Below are positions 1 to 10,617 of a stretch of DNA of 32,309 nucleotides, piece by piece. The notes under the pieces were generated by a model, which was not told the DNA's origin, made no database searches, and saw nothing but the letters and a program-made list of their open reading frames with translations. The stretch is from Chitinophaga pinensis (GTDB lineage Bacteria > Bacteroidota > Bacteroidia > Chitinophagales > Chitinophagaceae), in contig CAMBTV010000006.1 of NCBI GenBank assembly GCA_945870835.1, positions 1 to 32,309 on the forward strand, written 5' to 3'. A program made the position numbers and the translations under genes. Numbering within the stretch: position 1 is the stretch's first letter; the number at the start of each line of letters is the position of its first letter.

Positions 1-1
1 A

Positions 2-20
2 TTTCTGTGATAAACAGAAA
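2..20. other. Small perfect stem-loop at the left window edge (TTTCTGT-GATAA-ACAGAAA)
   Basis: 7-bp inverted repeat read directly; possibly the end of an upstream transcript, context cut off. Confidence 0.3.
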
Positions 21-145
21 CTTTAATACATGCTGGTTCTAAAAGAAATGTTGTACGACAAAGAAAATGAGACAGTTCGAACCACCAAAATCAATTGCTT
101 TTTCAAGCAGATTGCCATAAAGACTAGGGTTTCAGAGGAAATAAA

Positions 146-175
146 AAAAGGCAATCTTTTGCAAGATTGCCTTTT
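146..175 (-). terminator. Intrinsic terminator downstream of the tRNA genes
   Basis: Stem AAAAGGCAATCTT / AAGATTGCCTTTT with TTGC loop; on the minus strand it runs into a T-tract, just after tRNA-Pro. Confidence 0.7.
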
Positions 176-186
176 AGGTAGTAGTG

Positions 187-260
187 TCGGGATGGCAGGA
201 TTCGAACCTGCGACCTCCTGGTCCCAAACCAGGCGCGATACCGGGCTACGCTACATCCCG
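187..260 (-). tRNA. tRNA-Pro (anticodon TGG)
   Basis: Reverse complement CGGGATGTAGCGTAGCCCGGTA...CTGGTTTGGGACCAG...GCAGGTTCGAATCCTGCCATCCCGA: acceptor stem CGGGATG/CATCCCG, T-arm GGTTCGAATCC, anticodon loop TTTGGGA. Confidence 0.95.
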
Positions 261-344
261 AAGCAAAAATATTTACCATTTAATCTACACTCTATAAAAG
301 TGAAGAAAATTGGGAATGGTCAATAATTATAAAAGATCTGTTTG

Positions 345-433
345 CGGAGAGAGTGGGATTCGAACCCACGGTACAGTTTAACCCGTACGACGATTTAGCA
401 AACCGTTCCTTTCGGCCACTCAGGCATCTCTCC
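345..433 (-). tRNA. tRNA-Ser (anticodon GCT)
   Basis: Reverse complement GGAGAGATGCCTGAGTGGCCGAAAGGAACGGTTTGCTAAATCGT...GTGGGTTCGAATCCCACTCTCTCC; class II tRNA with long variable arm, anticodon loop TTTGCTAAA. Confidence 0.95.
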
Positions 434-633
434 TACCTGCCCTAACTTTTATAAGGGGTTGCAAAAATACGCTTCAACACTCATATACCCAAAACAAAAT
501 AAGAAAATGAACAAAATAATTCTCTAATCGCTGCTGAACTCATATTCCAAAAGAATTATAATAAAAATTTAGTTCATGCAAACAATCATCCTACTAAAAG
601 TCTACCTCATTATACCCCATCAAACAAAAAAAA

Positions 634-655
634 TCCAAATACCCTTGTATTTGGA
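634..655 (-). terminator. Intrinsic terminator after dnaA
   Basis: TCCAAATAC-CCTT-GTATTTGGA perfect 9-bp stem followed on the minus strand by an eight-T run. Confidence 0.75.
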
Positions 656-679
656 AATAATTTTTTAATGAGAAATATT

Positions 680-2113
680 TTACATGGCAGCTAACTGAAC
701 CTTTTGCTGTAATTCCATTACACTTTCTTTAAATATACTGTCTGTATCCATTAAATCTTTTACCGTTTGACAGCTATGTATCACTGTAGTGTGATCTCTT
801 CCACCAAAATGTTCCCCAATAGTCTTCAGTGAATTTTTAGTAAAAGCCTTTGATAAAAACATAGTTATCTGACGAGCCTGAACGATTTCTCTTTTTCTGG
901 TTTTTTGAAGTAACTTATCATAAGGAACATCATAGTACTCACAAACCATTTTCTGAATAGCATCAATAGTGATTTCCTTACTAGAAGATTTTACAAAATT
1001 CCTTAACACCTTTTTAGCCAACTCAAGATCTATCTCTCTTTTATTAAGTGAAGACTGAGCCAACAACGAAATAAGTGCTCCCTCCAATTCCCTAACATTA
1101 CTGTTGATATTATAAGCAATGTATTTCACCACCTCTTTCGGCATCTCCAAACCATCATTCTTCATTTTTTTCTCCAAGATTTCAATCTTGGTATCATAAT
1201 CAGGCACCTGAAGATCCGCACTTAATCCCCATCTAAAACGACTGAGCAACCTTTCTTGTACACCTTCTAAATCTTTAGGTGCTTTGTCACTAGTCAATAT
1301 TAACTGTTTGCCACTTTGATGAAGGTGATTGAAAATTGAGAAAAAAGCATCCTGTGACTTTTCAGCACGATTAAAAAATTGTACGTCATCAATAATTAAT
1401 ACATCTATTAACTGATAAAAATGTATAAAGTCATTAATGGCTCCGTTACGGCCATGATCTATAAATTGATTGATAAACTTTTCAGAACTTACATACAATA
1501 CTACCTTATTACTATGAAGTCTTTTAACTTCATTACCGATAGCCTGAGCAAGATGGGTTTTACCTAGACCTACACCACCATAAATTACCAAAGGATTAAA
1601 AGAAGTAGTACCTGGCTTTTCAGCAACAGTTTTACCAGCCCTTCTTGCTACTCTATTGCAATCTCCCTCAATATAACTTTCAAAAGTATATGCATTATTG
1701 AGCTGAGGATCAATTTGCATTTTCTTTAATCCAGGAATCACAAATGGATTTTTAACAGGATTGTTTATCACTAAAGGAAAATCCATTTCATTGTTTGAAT
1801 ATGATTTGAAACCATTACCAGGAATATCCATTGTAAGCGGTTTGTTTTTGCTATTTCCGCTATCAACCATTATCCTATATTCTAAACGCGCATCTTTTCC
1901 TAATTCTCTTTTTAATGTTTTTGATAACAAACTTATGTAGTGCTCTTCGAGGTATTCAAAAAAGAATTGACTTGGTACTTGTATCGTTAATACTTTTTCG
2001 TTTAACGCAACTGGTTTGATAGGCTCAAACCAAGTTTTATAATGCTGCCATTCAACAATATCTTTGATTATTTCTAAACAGTTTGACCAAACTTTATCAA
2101 AAACTTTATCCAT
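680..2113 (-). CDS. dnaA: Chromosomal replication initiator protein DnaA
   Basis: Walker A GGVGLGKTHL, Walker B VLIIDDVQFF, RFRWGLSADLQVPD, C-terminal DnaA-box binding signature FGGRDHTTVIHS. Confidence 0.98.
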   Translation of the reverse strand: MDKVFDKVWSNCLEIIKDIVEWQHYKTWFEPIKPVALNEKVLTIQVPSQFFFEYLEEHYISLLSKTLKRELGKDARLEYRIMVDSGNSKNKPLTMDIPGNGFKSYSNNEMDFPLVINNPVKNPFVIPGLKKMQIDPQLNNAYTFESYIEGDCNRVARRAGKTVAEKPGTTSFNPLVIYGGVGLGKTHLAQAIGNEVKRLHSNKVVLYVSSEKFINQFIDHGRNGAINDFIHFYQLIDVLIIDDVQFFNRAEKSQDAFFSIFNHLHQSGKQLILTSDKAPKDLEGVQERLLSRFRWGLSADLQVPDYDTKIEILEKKMKNDGLEMPKEVVKYIAYNINSNVRELEGALISLLAQSSLNKREIDLELAKKVLRNFVKSSSKEITIDAIQKMVCEYYDVPYDKLLQKTRKREIVQARQITMFLSKAFTKNSLKTIGEHFGGRDHTTVIHSCQTVKDLMDTDSIFKESVMELQQKVQLAAM

Positions 2114-2617
2114 TATTCCTTAAGCAATTATTTATACTGAGTAATATTTTTCCTTAATTTATCATTCAAACACCAAGACTAATAAACCTACCCTGTTTTT
2201 GAAAGTCAAGCGAATATCAAAAGAATTTGTTAATAAAAAAACTTTTTTCTTTCTTTTTTTAAAACTAAGCTAAATATGTTTTTTCTTAAAAAAAATTACA
2301 AAAAAAATCAGAGTAGTTAATGGCTATCAATTGTTCTTGAAAATCAATACCACATTGAATTTAACTAATTTAACCACAATTTTTAGACTCAAACATATGA
2401 TTAAAATTTAACATTTAAAATCAACCTCTATTTTCTCTTTTTTAAAAAAATAAGGGCTGCTTTTTTCTGTCCAACTTTGTTAACGCCTAATTTTTAAAAT
2501 TATTATTCTAGTTATCCCCATCCAGCTATTTCAAAGTACCAATCGTAAACTGTCTTTTTTATGTGTCCTAGAATTACCAAATAAAAAACTGAAAAAAAAA
2601 ATACAAGCAAATAAGTT

Positions 2618-2625
2618 TACTTTTG
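2618..2625 (+). promoter_or_regulatory. Candidate Bacteroidota -7 element TACTTTTG
   Basis: Matches TAnnTTTG; ends 20 nt before the ATG at 2645; no clear -33 TTG seen. Confidence 0.4.
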
Positions 2626-2644
2626 TAAAATAAATATTCAAAAA

Positions 2645-3037
2645 ATGAGTTACGAATTAACAGGAAAATTAGTTGCCAAATATGATGTAGTTCAGCGAAC
2701 TGCAACTTTCAAAACAAGAGAATTTGCAGTCGAAAAAACAGATGATATTGGTGGAAGAACTGTTACGAATTATGTAAAGTTTCAATCTGTTCAAGATAAA
2801 ACTTCTATCATTGACAAAGCAAATATTGGTGATGAAATAAAAGTGTATTTTAATATCAAAGGAAGTAAATGGGAGAAAGAGGGCAAAGTAAATTACATCA
2901 CCAATTTAGATGCGTGGAGAATAGAACAAGTTTCAAATGCTGGAACAGACCAAACAGCAATTAATTCAGAATATATGGAGCCATTGGATAATTTTTCAGC
3001 CTCCTCACCTGAAGCAATAGACGATTTGCCATTTTAA
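2645..3037 (+). CDS. DUF3127 family protein (small, possibly OB-fold/ssDNA-binding-like)
   Basis: MSYELTGKLVAKYDVVQRTATFKTREFAVEK...GDEIKVYFNIKGSKWEKEGKVNYITNLDAWRIE; acidic DDLPF C-terminus as in SSB-like proteins. Confidence 0.8.
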   Translation: MSYELTGKLVAKYDVVQRTATFKTREFAVEKTDDIGGRTVTNYVKFQSVQDKTSIIDKANIGDEIKVYFNIKGSKWEKEGKVNYITNLDAWRIEQVSNAGTDQTAINSEYMEPLDNFSASSPEAIDDLPF

Positions 3038-3170
3038 GCCTTTAAAATCAAAATAGAGTGTTCAAAAACTATTAAATTCGAATACCGCTTAAAAAACGCT
3101 CTTTCAAATAATAAATTTCACACATCTATACCTTTAGAGATAATTAAACCCCTTCGGAACTTGCTGTAAT

Positions 3171-4766
3171 ATGCAACAAAAAGTCTCTTTACAACTACTT
3201 CCCCACCAATTGGCTAATGAAGCCGATGTAATTAGCGCCATCAGCAAGGCAACAGGAAATAAAGAAAGTAATATCTCAGGATTTCAAATTCAAAAACAAT
3301 CTATTGACGCCAGAGGTAAACCCATCTGGATTAATTGCACAGTCAATGCTTTCATTAACGAACCATTTCAACAAAGAATCATTCAATCCTTTCGCTTTGA
3401 GGCGGTTGGCAATGCTAGTAAAAAAGTTATCATTATTGGTGCCGGACCAGCTGGTTTATTTGCCGCCCTTCAACTACTTGAGCTAGGTATTCAACCAATT
3501 ATTTTGGAGCGAGGAAAAGATATTAGGGCAAGAAGAAGAGATTTAGCTATCCTTAATAAAGAAGGAATCGTAAATTCAGAAAGCAACTATTGCTTTGGAG
3601 AAGGTGGAGCTGGCACTTACAGTGATGGAAAGCTTTACACTAGAAGTAAAAAAAGAGGAGATATTGACAGAATATTAAACCTATTCGTTCATTTTGGTGC
3701 AGAAGAAAAAATATTGTATGATGCACATCCACATATTGGTACAAATAAATTGCCCAATATCATCACCGCTATGAGAGAGCAACTAATAACAAGTGGTGCG
3801 CAATTTGTTTTTGAGAAAAAAGTAACTGACCTGAACATTGAAAAAGATAAGGTAACTGGAGTATATACCCTAGATGGTGATTTTTTTAAAGCAGATGCTG
3901 TAATACTTGCCACTGGACACTCTGCAAGAGATATTTTTGAATTACTCCACCATAAAAAAATAGCAATCGAAGCAAAACCTTTTGCGCTAGGGGTGAGAGT
4001 AGAGCATCCTCAAATACAAATTGATCAATTACAATATCATTGTACAAGTAGAGGTGAATTTTTACCTCCTGCTGCCTATAGCTTGGTACAACAAGTAAAT
4101 GGTAGAGGTGTATTTTCATTTTGTATGTGTCCAGGGGGAATCATTGCACCTGCAGCAACTTCTCCAGGAGAGTTAGTGGTAAATGGTTGGAGCCCTTCCA
4201 AAAGAAATAATCCCTACGCAAATAGTGGAATGGTGGTTCAAGTGGAAATAGCTGATGCTGTTAACGCAAGAAAAAAAAACAATCTCCTATCAAAAGAGTC
4301 TGCAGATAACCCACTTCAATTAATGTGGTTTCAGCAAATGGTAGAGCAACAATGTTATAATGCAGGAGGTGGCGATTTTAAAGCCCCTGCCCAGCGTATG
4401 GTTGATTTTTCTAATGGTAAACTATCTAACAGTTTACCCAATTGTTCTTACCAGCCAGGGATTACCTCTGTTCAACTAAATGAGGTGCTGCCAGACTTTA
4501 TTTACCATTCCTTAGCCCAAGGTTTCAAGGCTTTTGGAAAAAAAATGAAAGGATATTTTAGCAATGAAGCTGTAGTAGTTGCTACAGAAAGTCGCACCTC
4601 TTCTCCAATAAGAATTCCAAGAGATGGTATCACTTTAACACATCCTCAACTAACTAATTTTTATCCTTGCGGCGAAGGTGCTGGATATGCAGGTGGTATA
4701 GTAAGTGCTGCAATGGATGGAGAAAGAATTGCCAAGCAGATTGAAAAAACGATTAGTAAATTGTAA
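3171..4766 (+). CDS. FAD-dependent dehydrogenase/oxidoreductase (COG2509-like)
   Basis: Dinucleotide-binding motif VIIIGAGPAGLFAALQLLELG, ATGHSARDIFELL, C-terminal YPCGEGAGYAGGIVSAAMDGE. Confidence 0.85.
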   Translation: MQQKVSLQLLPHQLANEADVISAISKATGNKESNISGFQIQKQSIDARGKPIWINCTVNAFINEPFQQRIIQSFRFEAVGNASKKVIIIGAGPAGLFAALQLLELGIQPIILERGKDIRARRRDLAILNKEGIVNSESNYCFGEGGAGTYSDGKLYTRSKKRGDIDRILNLFVHFGAEEKILYDAHPHIGTNKLPNIITAMREQLITSGAQFVFEKKVTDLNIEKDKVTGVYTLDGDFFKADAVILATGHSARDIFELLHHKKIAIEAKPFALGVRVEHPQIQIDQLQYHCTSRGEFLPPAAYSLVQQVNGRGVFSFCMCPGGIIAPAATSPGELVVNGWSPSKRNNPYANSGMVVQVEIADAVNARKKNNLLSKESADNPLQLMWFQQMVEQQCYNAGGGDFKAPAQRMVDFSNGKLSNSLPNCSYQPGITSVQLNEVLPDFIYHSLAQGFKAFGKKMKGYFSNEAVVVATESRTSSPIRIPRDGITLTHPQLTNFYPCGEGAGYAGGIVSAAMDGERIAKQIEKTISKL

Positions 4767-4802
4767 ATGATTTGTTTCTTGTCTTTAAGAATAAATTAGC
4801 TT

Positions 4803-5795
4803 TTATCCCAAATCAATATCTGTATTGTCTCCAATATTTAAGGATCTTGTTTCTCCCTTGATTCCAGTATCGCTTCCTATTAAAGAATCGTCTAGCACAA
4901 CATCATACAATTTTGAAAAAGATCCTATAATAGATTCCCTAACAATTGTATAATTAAGAATCGTATTTTCTCCGATAGATACATTCGGACCAATAACAGA
5001 ATTTTTAATATCACATCCTTCGCCAATACTTACTGGAGGGATGATAATTGTGTTTTCAAAGCTTTCCTCCCCTAAAGCTTTGCCACCAAATTTTTTAAGA
5101 AGCGTAGCGTTGGATTTTAGTAAGGTTTCTTTTTTTCCACAGTCATACCAGGAATTTACTTTCAATGACTTGAATTTAACACCCCCTTGAATCATACATT
5201 CAATAGCATCTGTTAAATTAAGTTCATTTTCTCCAATACTTTCATTTTCAATAATGCTTTTTATGCAATCAAATAGGGACTGGGTTTCAATTATTTTATA
5301 AATTCCTACTAAGGCCATATTACTTTTTGGTATAGCTGGCTTTTCTACTACCCTGGTAATATATTCCTCTTCATCAATTTCTGCAACTCCAAAATTCCGA
5401 GGGTCATCAACCTTTTTTACAGCCAAAACGGAAAATTCAGAACCTATCATTGCCTTTACATCGTATTCTGCAATAGTATCTCCTAACACAATTAACACCT
5501 GGTCTTCTCCAACAATTTCTTTGGCTAAATCAATGGCATGCCCTGTACCATACCTTTCATTCTGATAAACAAAATGACAAGTAAGATCTGAATAATTAAC
5601 TTTAACATAATCCTGAATTTTTTCGCCTAGGTAACCTACAATAAAAACAAATTCATTGATACCCGCTTCTTTTAACTGATCAATAATGATGCTCAAGATA
5701 GTTTTTCCAGCCAAGGGTATTAATGCCTTTGGCTGCGTGTAAGTATGTGGTCGGAGCTTAGTGCCTGCTCCTGCTACTGGTATAATCGCCTTCAT
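4803..5795 (-). CDS. Sugar-phosphate nucleotidyltransferase (glucose-1-phosphate thymidylyltransferase-like) with C-terminal hexapeptide repeats
   Basis: N-terminal IIPVAGAGTKLRPHTYTQPKALIPLAGKTIL; NFGVAEIDEE; C-terminal SIGEGCDIKNSVIGPNVSIGENT repeats. Confidence 0.88.
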   Translation of the reverse strand: MKAIIPVAGAGTKLRPHTYTQPKALIPLAGKTILSIIIDQLKEAGINEFVFIVGYLGEKIQDYVKVNYSDLTCHFVYQNERYGTGHAIDLAKEIVGEDQVLIVLGDTIAEYDVKAMIGSEFSVLAVKKVDDPRNFGVAEIDEEEYITRVVEKPAIPKSNMALVGIYKIIETQSLFDCIKSIIENESIGENELNLTDAIECMIQGGVKFKSLKVNSWYDCGKKETLLKSNATLLKKFGGKALGEESFENTIIIPPVSIGEGCDIKNSVIGPNVSIGENTILNYTIVRESIIGSFSKLYDVVLDDSLIGSDTGIKGETRSLNIGDNTDIDLG

Positions 5796-5945
5796 ATTTG
5801 AATCTTAGTCCGCCAACAGCGAATTTATTTATGTTTAGAACCCCTTATTGTAAAACAAACGTGAAAGTAGTTCATTTTGTGGAAATGATGTAAGTAATAA
5901 ACAGCAATTTATTCCCATTCTATCTGATAAATAACCACACGTTTG

Positions 5946-5953
5946 TATATTTG
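5946..5953 (+). promoter_or_regulatory. Candidate Bacteroidota -7 element TATATTTG upstream of glyA
   Basis: TAnnTTTG match 18 nt before the glyA ATG. Confidence 0.45.
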
Positions 5954-5971
5954 CATACATAAAAAAAATAC

Positions 5972-7249
5972 ATGCAAAGAGATACATTGGTTTTTGATAT
6001 CATCAACAAAGAATTGGCCCGTCAACGTCACGGAATTGAATTAATAGCCTCTGAAAATTTTACTTCCTTGCAGGTGATACAGGCTTCGGGAAGTGTAATG
6101 ACTAATAAATATGCCGAAGGTTACCCTGGAAGAAGATATTATGCAGGATGTGAGTTTGTAGATCAAACAGAACAATTAGCAATAGACAGAATAAAGCAAG
6201 TTTTTAATTGCGAATATGCGAATGTTCAGCCTCATAGTGGTGCTCAAGCTAATGCAGCAGTCACTTTAGCAATCTTGCAACCTGGCGACAAAATTCTTGG
6301 ACTTGATCTTAGCATGGGAGGACATCTTACCCATGGTTCGCCTGTAAATTATTCCGGTAAAACTTATGAAGCTCATTTTTATGGAGTAGTCAAAGAAACT
6401 GGCCTAATCGATTATGATACTCTTGAACAAAAAGCAAGACAACACAAACCTAAATTGATTTTTTGTGGCGCTTCAGCGTACAGCCGTGATTGGGATTATG
6501 CTCGTATTAGAAAAGTAGCTGATGAAGTAGGAGCTTTTGTTCAATGTGATATGGCACACCCTGCTGGCCTAATCGCAAAAGGACTATTAAGCTCTCCTTT
6601 TGAACATTGTCACTTTGTTACTTCTACTACCCATAAAACTTTGCGAGGCCCAAGAGGTGGTATCATCTTGATGAAAAAAGATTTCGAAAATCCTTTTGGA
6701 TTAAAGGATGTAAAGGGAAATACTCGCATGATGAGTAATTTGATGGATATGGCCGTTTTTCCTGGTATTCAAGGTGGTCCATTGCAACATATCATCGCTG
6801 CAAAAGCAATCGCTTTTGGAGAAATTCTTACTGATGAATTTAGTGTTTATGCTCAACAAGTAATCACCAATGCCCAAGCTATGGCCAAGGCATTTGTAGA
6901 TAAAGGTTACCAACTAATTAGTGGAGGTACTGACAATCATTTAATGCTAATTGATTTACGGAATAAAAATATCAGTGGTAAAAAAGCGGAGCAAGCTTTA
7001 GTTCAAGCAGATATTACGCTTAACAAAAACATGGTTCCCTTTGATGATAAAAGTGCTTTTGTAACTTCAGGTATCCGCGTTGGAACTGCTGCTATCACCA
7101 CCCGTGGAATGAAAGAAGCGGACATGCAGTTTGTAGTGAATGTGGTAGATAAAGTATTAATGAATGCTGACGACACTGCCTTAATTGATTCGGTTCGTGG
7201 AGAGGTGAATGAATTTATGAAACAATTTGTTTTATATCCTGAACTTTAA
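5972..7249 (+). CDS. glyA: Serine hydroxymethyltransferase
   Basis: [33 protein letters not shown]-lysine motif [15 protein letters not shown]. Confidence 0.98.
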   Translation: MQRDTLVFDIINKELARQRHGIELIASENFTSLQVIQASGSVMTNKYAEGYPGRRYYAGCEFVDQTEQLAIDRIKQVFNCEYANVQPHSGAQANAAVTLAILQPGDKILGLDLSMGGHLTHGSPVNYSGKTYEAHFYGVVKETGLIDYDTLEQKARQHKPKLIFCGASAYSRDWDYARIRKVADEVGAFVQCDMAHPAGLIAKGLLSSPFEHCHFVTSTTHKTLRGPRGGIILMKKDFENPFGLKDVKGNTRMMSNLMDMAVFPGIQGGPLQHIIAAKAIAFGEILTDEFSVYAQQVITNAQAMAKAFVDKGYQLISGGTDNHLMLIDLRNKNISGKKAEQALVQADITLNKNMVPFDDKSAFVTSGIRVGTAAITTRGMKEADMQFVVNVVDKVLMNADDTALIDSVRGEVNEFMKQFVLYPEL

Positions 7250-7306
7250 GAGTTGTTGAATTGGTATTAGTAAGCGCTTTACCCATTCTATTTAATATCT
7301 AGAATT

Positions 7307-7717
7307 ATGATACAACGTGTTCAATCAATCTGGCTTTTTATAGCCTGTGTATTTTCGTTCCTTACATTAAAAGTGTCCTTTTACAGCGGCAGCTTTTTAC
7401 CTGACAATCAATACCACCAACTGAATGGAACCGATAATATTTTATTAATGATTACTACCATTGCCTTGGGAGTAGTGAGCCTTCTAAACATTTTTTTATA
7501 TAAAACAAGGGTCATCCAATTGCGCTTATGCCTAATCGGTATATTACTAGATCTGCTTTTGCTTTATTTATATTTTAGGGAAATACAAAATTATTCACAA
7601 GGAACTTTTTCCATCACAGCTGCTGCGCACCTGCTAATTTTAATAGCGCTTATTTTTTCAGCAAGAGGAATTAATAAAGATGAAAAAATAATTAAAGATA
7701 GTGATCGCCTGAGATAA
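7307..7717 (+). CDS. DUF4293 family membrane protein
   Basis: MIQRVQSIWLFIACVFSFLTL start and four predicted hydrophobic segments. Confidence 0.8.
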   Translation: MIQRVQSIWLFIACVFSFLTLKVSFYSGSFLPDNQYHQLNGTDNILLMITTIALGVVSLLNIFLYKTRVIQLRLCLIGILLDLLLLYLYFREIQNYSQGTFSITAAAHLLILIALIFSARGINKDEKIIKDSDRLR

Positions 7718-7768
7718 AAATTGATACGAATATTTGGCCGATGAACTTTAAATTTAGGTTGTAAGAAT

Positions 7769-10597
7769 TTATTTTTTAGGCAAAAATTTTCCTGTATAAC
7801 TTTCCTTGCATTTTATTAGTCCTGCAGGAGTGCCGGCATATACTAAATTACCCCCAGCGTCACCCGCTTCTGGTCCCAAATCAATTACCCAATCTGCACT
7901 TTTAATAACATCTGTATTGTGTTCAATTACTAAAATGGAATGCCCTTGTTCTATCAATGCATTAAAAGAAGTGAGCAGCTTCTTAATATCATGAAAATGA
8001 AGCCCCGTAGTGGGTTCATCAAAAATAAATAAGATATTACCCTGAGATTTTCCTCTTCCTAAAAAAGAAGCTAGCTTAACTCTTTGAGCCTCGCCCCCCG
8101 ACAATGTATTGCTCGATTGTCCAAGTTTCACATACCCTAAGCCTACATCGCTCAATGGCTGAATTTTTTTTACAACATCTGCTTCTTCAGAAAAAAATTT
8201 AATGGATTCATCCACACTCATTTCAAGTACATCATAAATATTTTTTCCCTTATAAAATACTTCTAATACTTCTTCTTTAAATCTTTTACCACCACAAATT
8301 TCACAGGTCAAGTGAACATCGGCCAAAAACTGCATCTCTACTATTTGCTCACCCTCTCCTTTACAAGTATCGCATCTGCCTGCATCTACATTGAATGAAA
8401 AGTGCTTAGGCAAAAACCCTCTTATTTTACTCAGAGGCTGAACACTATACAACTCCCTTATTTCATCATAAGCCTTGATGTAGGTTACTGGATTACTTCT
8501 GGAGGATTTACCAATTGGATTTTGATCAATCATCTCAATTTGAGAAAGATAACCAATATCACCTTCTATGGATTTGTGTAACCCAGGTTTTTCTACACCC
8601 TCCCCTTTTAATTTTTGAAGAGCTGGATATAAAATTTGCTTAACCAATGTCGTCTTTCCACTTCCACTTACTCCACTGATAACACAAAAAACATTTAAAG
8701 GAAATTGAACAGTAATATTTTTAAGATTGTTTTGTCTTGCGCCATTAATAGTTATACTTCTATTCCAATTTCTAAGTTTTTTAGGCACTTCAATTTGTAG
8801 CGTTCCTTTTAAATATTTTCCAGTCAAACTTTTATCGTCTGACATCAACTCTTCAAAATTACCTGCAGCCACCACTTCACCTCCTAGATGACTTGCCAGT
8901 GGTCCCATATCAATTATATAATCAGCCTCTCGCATCATCATTTCATCATGCTCTACCACTACTACCGTATTGCCTAGGTCTCTTAGTTCTTTTAAAACAC
9001 CAATTAATTTTACAGTGTCTCTACTATGAAGCCCAATAGAAGGCTCATCTAAAATATATAAGGAATTAGTTAAATTACTTCCAAGACTTCTAGTAAGCTG
9101 AATGCGCTGACTCTCACCTCCACTCAAAGAATTGGCCAATCTATTTAGGGTAAGGTAACCCAAGCCAACATCCAACAACGTTTTAATACGGTGATTGATT
9201 TCTATCAAAATTCTCTTGGCTACCTGCTGTTGATAATCACCTAGCTTTAATTGATCAAACCATTTTTTTAAATCCTTTACCGGCATATTACACAATTGCC
9301 CTATGTGTTGATCAGCAATTTTTATATACAACGCTTCCTTTCTTAATCGATGCCCTTTGCATTCTGTACAAAGTGTTCTTCCTCTATATCGACTCAATAA
9401 AACACGATACTGTACTTTGTATAAATTTTGTTCTACTTCTTTGAAAAAATCATTGATTCCATTTGCATAGTTATTTCCTTCCCACAATATTTCCAATTCC
9501 GCATCTGTGAGGTCTATGATTGGCTTATGAACTGGAAAATTAAAATGCTTTGCTGCGCGAATAAATTGCTCTTTCCACTGACCTAATTTTTCTCCCTTCC
9601 AAGGAGCCACTGCCCCTTCATACAAGCTCAATTGTTTATTAGGAATCACTAGATCAGCATCCACGCCTAGTATCTGACTAAATCCCTCACAGGTAGGACA
9701 GGCCCCAAAGGGATTATTAAATGAAAATAAATTAGGTACAGGCTCTTCAAAAGTTATTCCATCCAATTCAAATTTATTGCTGAATAAAACTTCTTTGTCG
9801 CCATTAATTTCTAATATCAACTCTCCCTCTCCTTCATAAAAAGCTGTACCTGCAGAATCACTGATACGATGTACATCCTCCTCATCAAATTGTTTCACTA
9901 CCAAGCGATCTATTAATAAATAAGCTGCCTTTTTTTTAAAGGAAGTAATTATTTTATTTAAAACTTCATCGGATTCTAGCAATGTTTCGATTCGGAGAAT
10001 TTCCTTGTTGAAATAAATTCTCGAAAATCCCTTTTGAATTAATATATCCAACTCCTCCATTACGTTTCTGTTAGCATGCTGCCTGAAGGGCACCAACATC
10101 AATACCTTATCTCCTTCTTTCAATCCTTGAATTGCTTTTAAAACATCGGCTACATCATCCTTTTTTACCTCTCTTCCACTAATTGGCGAAAGAGTCGTTC
10201 CCACTCTTGCAAAGAAAAGACGCAAATAGTCGTATAATTCCGTCATGCTTCCAACTGTGCTTCTGGGCGTACGAGTAATTACCTTTTGCTCTATGGCAAT
10301 AGCTGGGCACAACCCTTTAATAAAGTCTACTTCGGGTTTATTCATCCGCTGCATAAATTGGCGGGCATAACTACTTAAACTTTCCGCATACCTTCTTTGA
10401 CCTTCCGCAAATAAAGTGTCAATGGTCAAGGAAGATTTACCTGAACCCGAAACGCCTGTAACCACTACCAACTGATTACGTGGTATGGTCACCGTTACAT
10501 TTTTTAAATTGTGCGTTCTTGCCCCTTGTATTAAAATCCCCTCCTGTCTTTGGACAGAGGATTTAGCCTGAGGAAGATTTTTTATTTTTGTTGCCAT
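7769..10597 (-). CDS. uvrA: Excinuclease ABC subunit UvrA
   Basis: Two ABC cassettes (TGVSGSGKSSLTIDTLFAEGQRRYAESLSSYARQF; SGVSGSGKTTLV), LSGGESQR and LSGGEAQR signatures, CDTCKGEGEQ...CEICGGKRF zinc motif. Confidence 0.97.
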   Translation of the reverse strand: MATKIKNLPQAKSSVQRQEGILIQGARTHNLKNVTVTIPRNQLVVVTGVSGSGKSSLTIDTLFAEGQRRYAESLSSYARQFMQRMNKPEVDFIKGLCPAIAIEQKVITRTPRSTVGSMTELYDYLRLFFARVGTTLSPISGREVKKDDVADVLKAIQGLKEGDKVLMLVPFRQHANRNVMEELDILIQKGFSRIYFNKEILRIETLLESDEVLNKIITSFKKKAAYLLIDRLVVKQFDEEDVHRISDSAGTAFYEGEGELILEINGDKEVLFSNKFELDGITFEEPVPNLFSFNNPFGACPTCEGFSQILGVDADLVIPNKQLSLYEGAVAPWKGEKLGQWKEQFIRAAKHFNFPVHKPIIDLTDAELEILWEGNNYANGINDFFKEVEQNLYKVQYRVLLSRYRGRTLCTECKGHRLRKEALYIKIADQHIGQLCNMPVKDLKKWFDQLKLGDYQQQVAKRILIEINHRIKTLLDVGLGYLTLNRLANSLSGGESQRIQLTRSLGSNLTNSLYILDEPSIGLHSRDTVKLIGVLKELRDLGNTVVVVEHDEMMMREADYIIDMGPLASHLGGEVVAAGNFEELMSDDKSLTGKYLKGTLQIEVPKKLRNWNRSITINGARQNNLKNITVQFPLNVFCVISGVSGSGKTTLVKQILYPALQKLKGEGVEKPGLHKSIEGDIGYLSQIEMIDQNPIGKSSRSNPVTYIKAYDEIRELYSVQPLSKIRGFLPKHFSFNVDAGRCDTCKGEGEQIVEMQFLADVHLTCEICGGKRFKEEVLEVFYKGKNIYDVLEMSVDESIKFFSEEADVVKKIQPLSDVGLGYVKLGQSSNTLSGGEAQRVKLASFLGRGKSQGNILFIFDEPTTGLHFHDIKKLLTSFNALIEQGHSILVIEHNTDVIKSADWVIDLGPEAGDAGGNLVYAGTPAGLIKCKESYTGKFLPKK

Positions 10598-10609
10598 TAT
10601 TTAGATTTA

Positions 10610-10617
10610 CAAAAGTA
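10610..10617 (-). promoter_or_regulatory. Candidate Bacteroidota -7 element TACTTTTG upstream of uvrA
   Basis: CAAAAGTA on + strand; TTTTTG-like -33 candidate ends near 10640 on the minus strand. Confidence 0.5.

Noticed and set aside
66-90. gagacagttcgaaccacc resembles a tRNA T-arm fragment, possibly an integration remnant
   Set aside because: Flanking bases do not form a T-stem or acceptor stem, and no integrase or direct repeat of the real tRNA 3' ends was seen.
30-326. 98-aa ORF at the left edge
   Set aside because: Runs through the tRNA-Pro gene and terminator (VGMAGFEPATSWSQTRRDTGLRYIPK is antisense tRNA translation); spurious.
3689-4119. Minus-strand ORFs inside the FAD dehydrogenase
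   Set aside because: Embedded antisense in a strong CDS.
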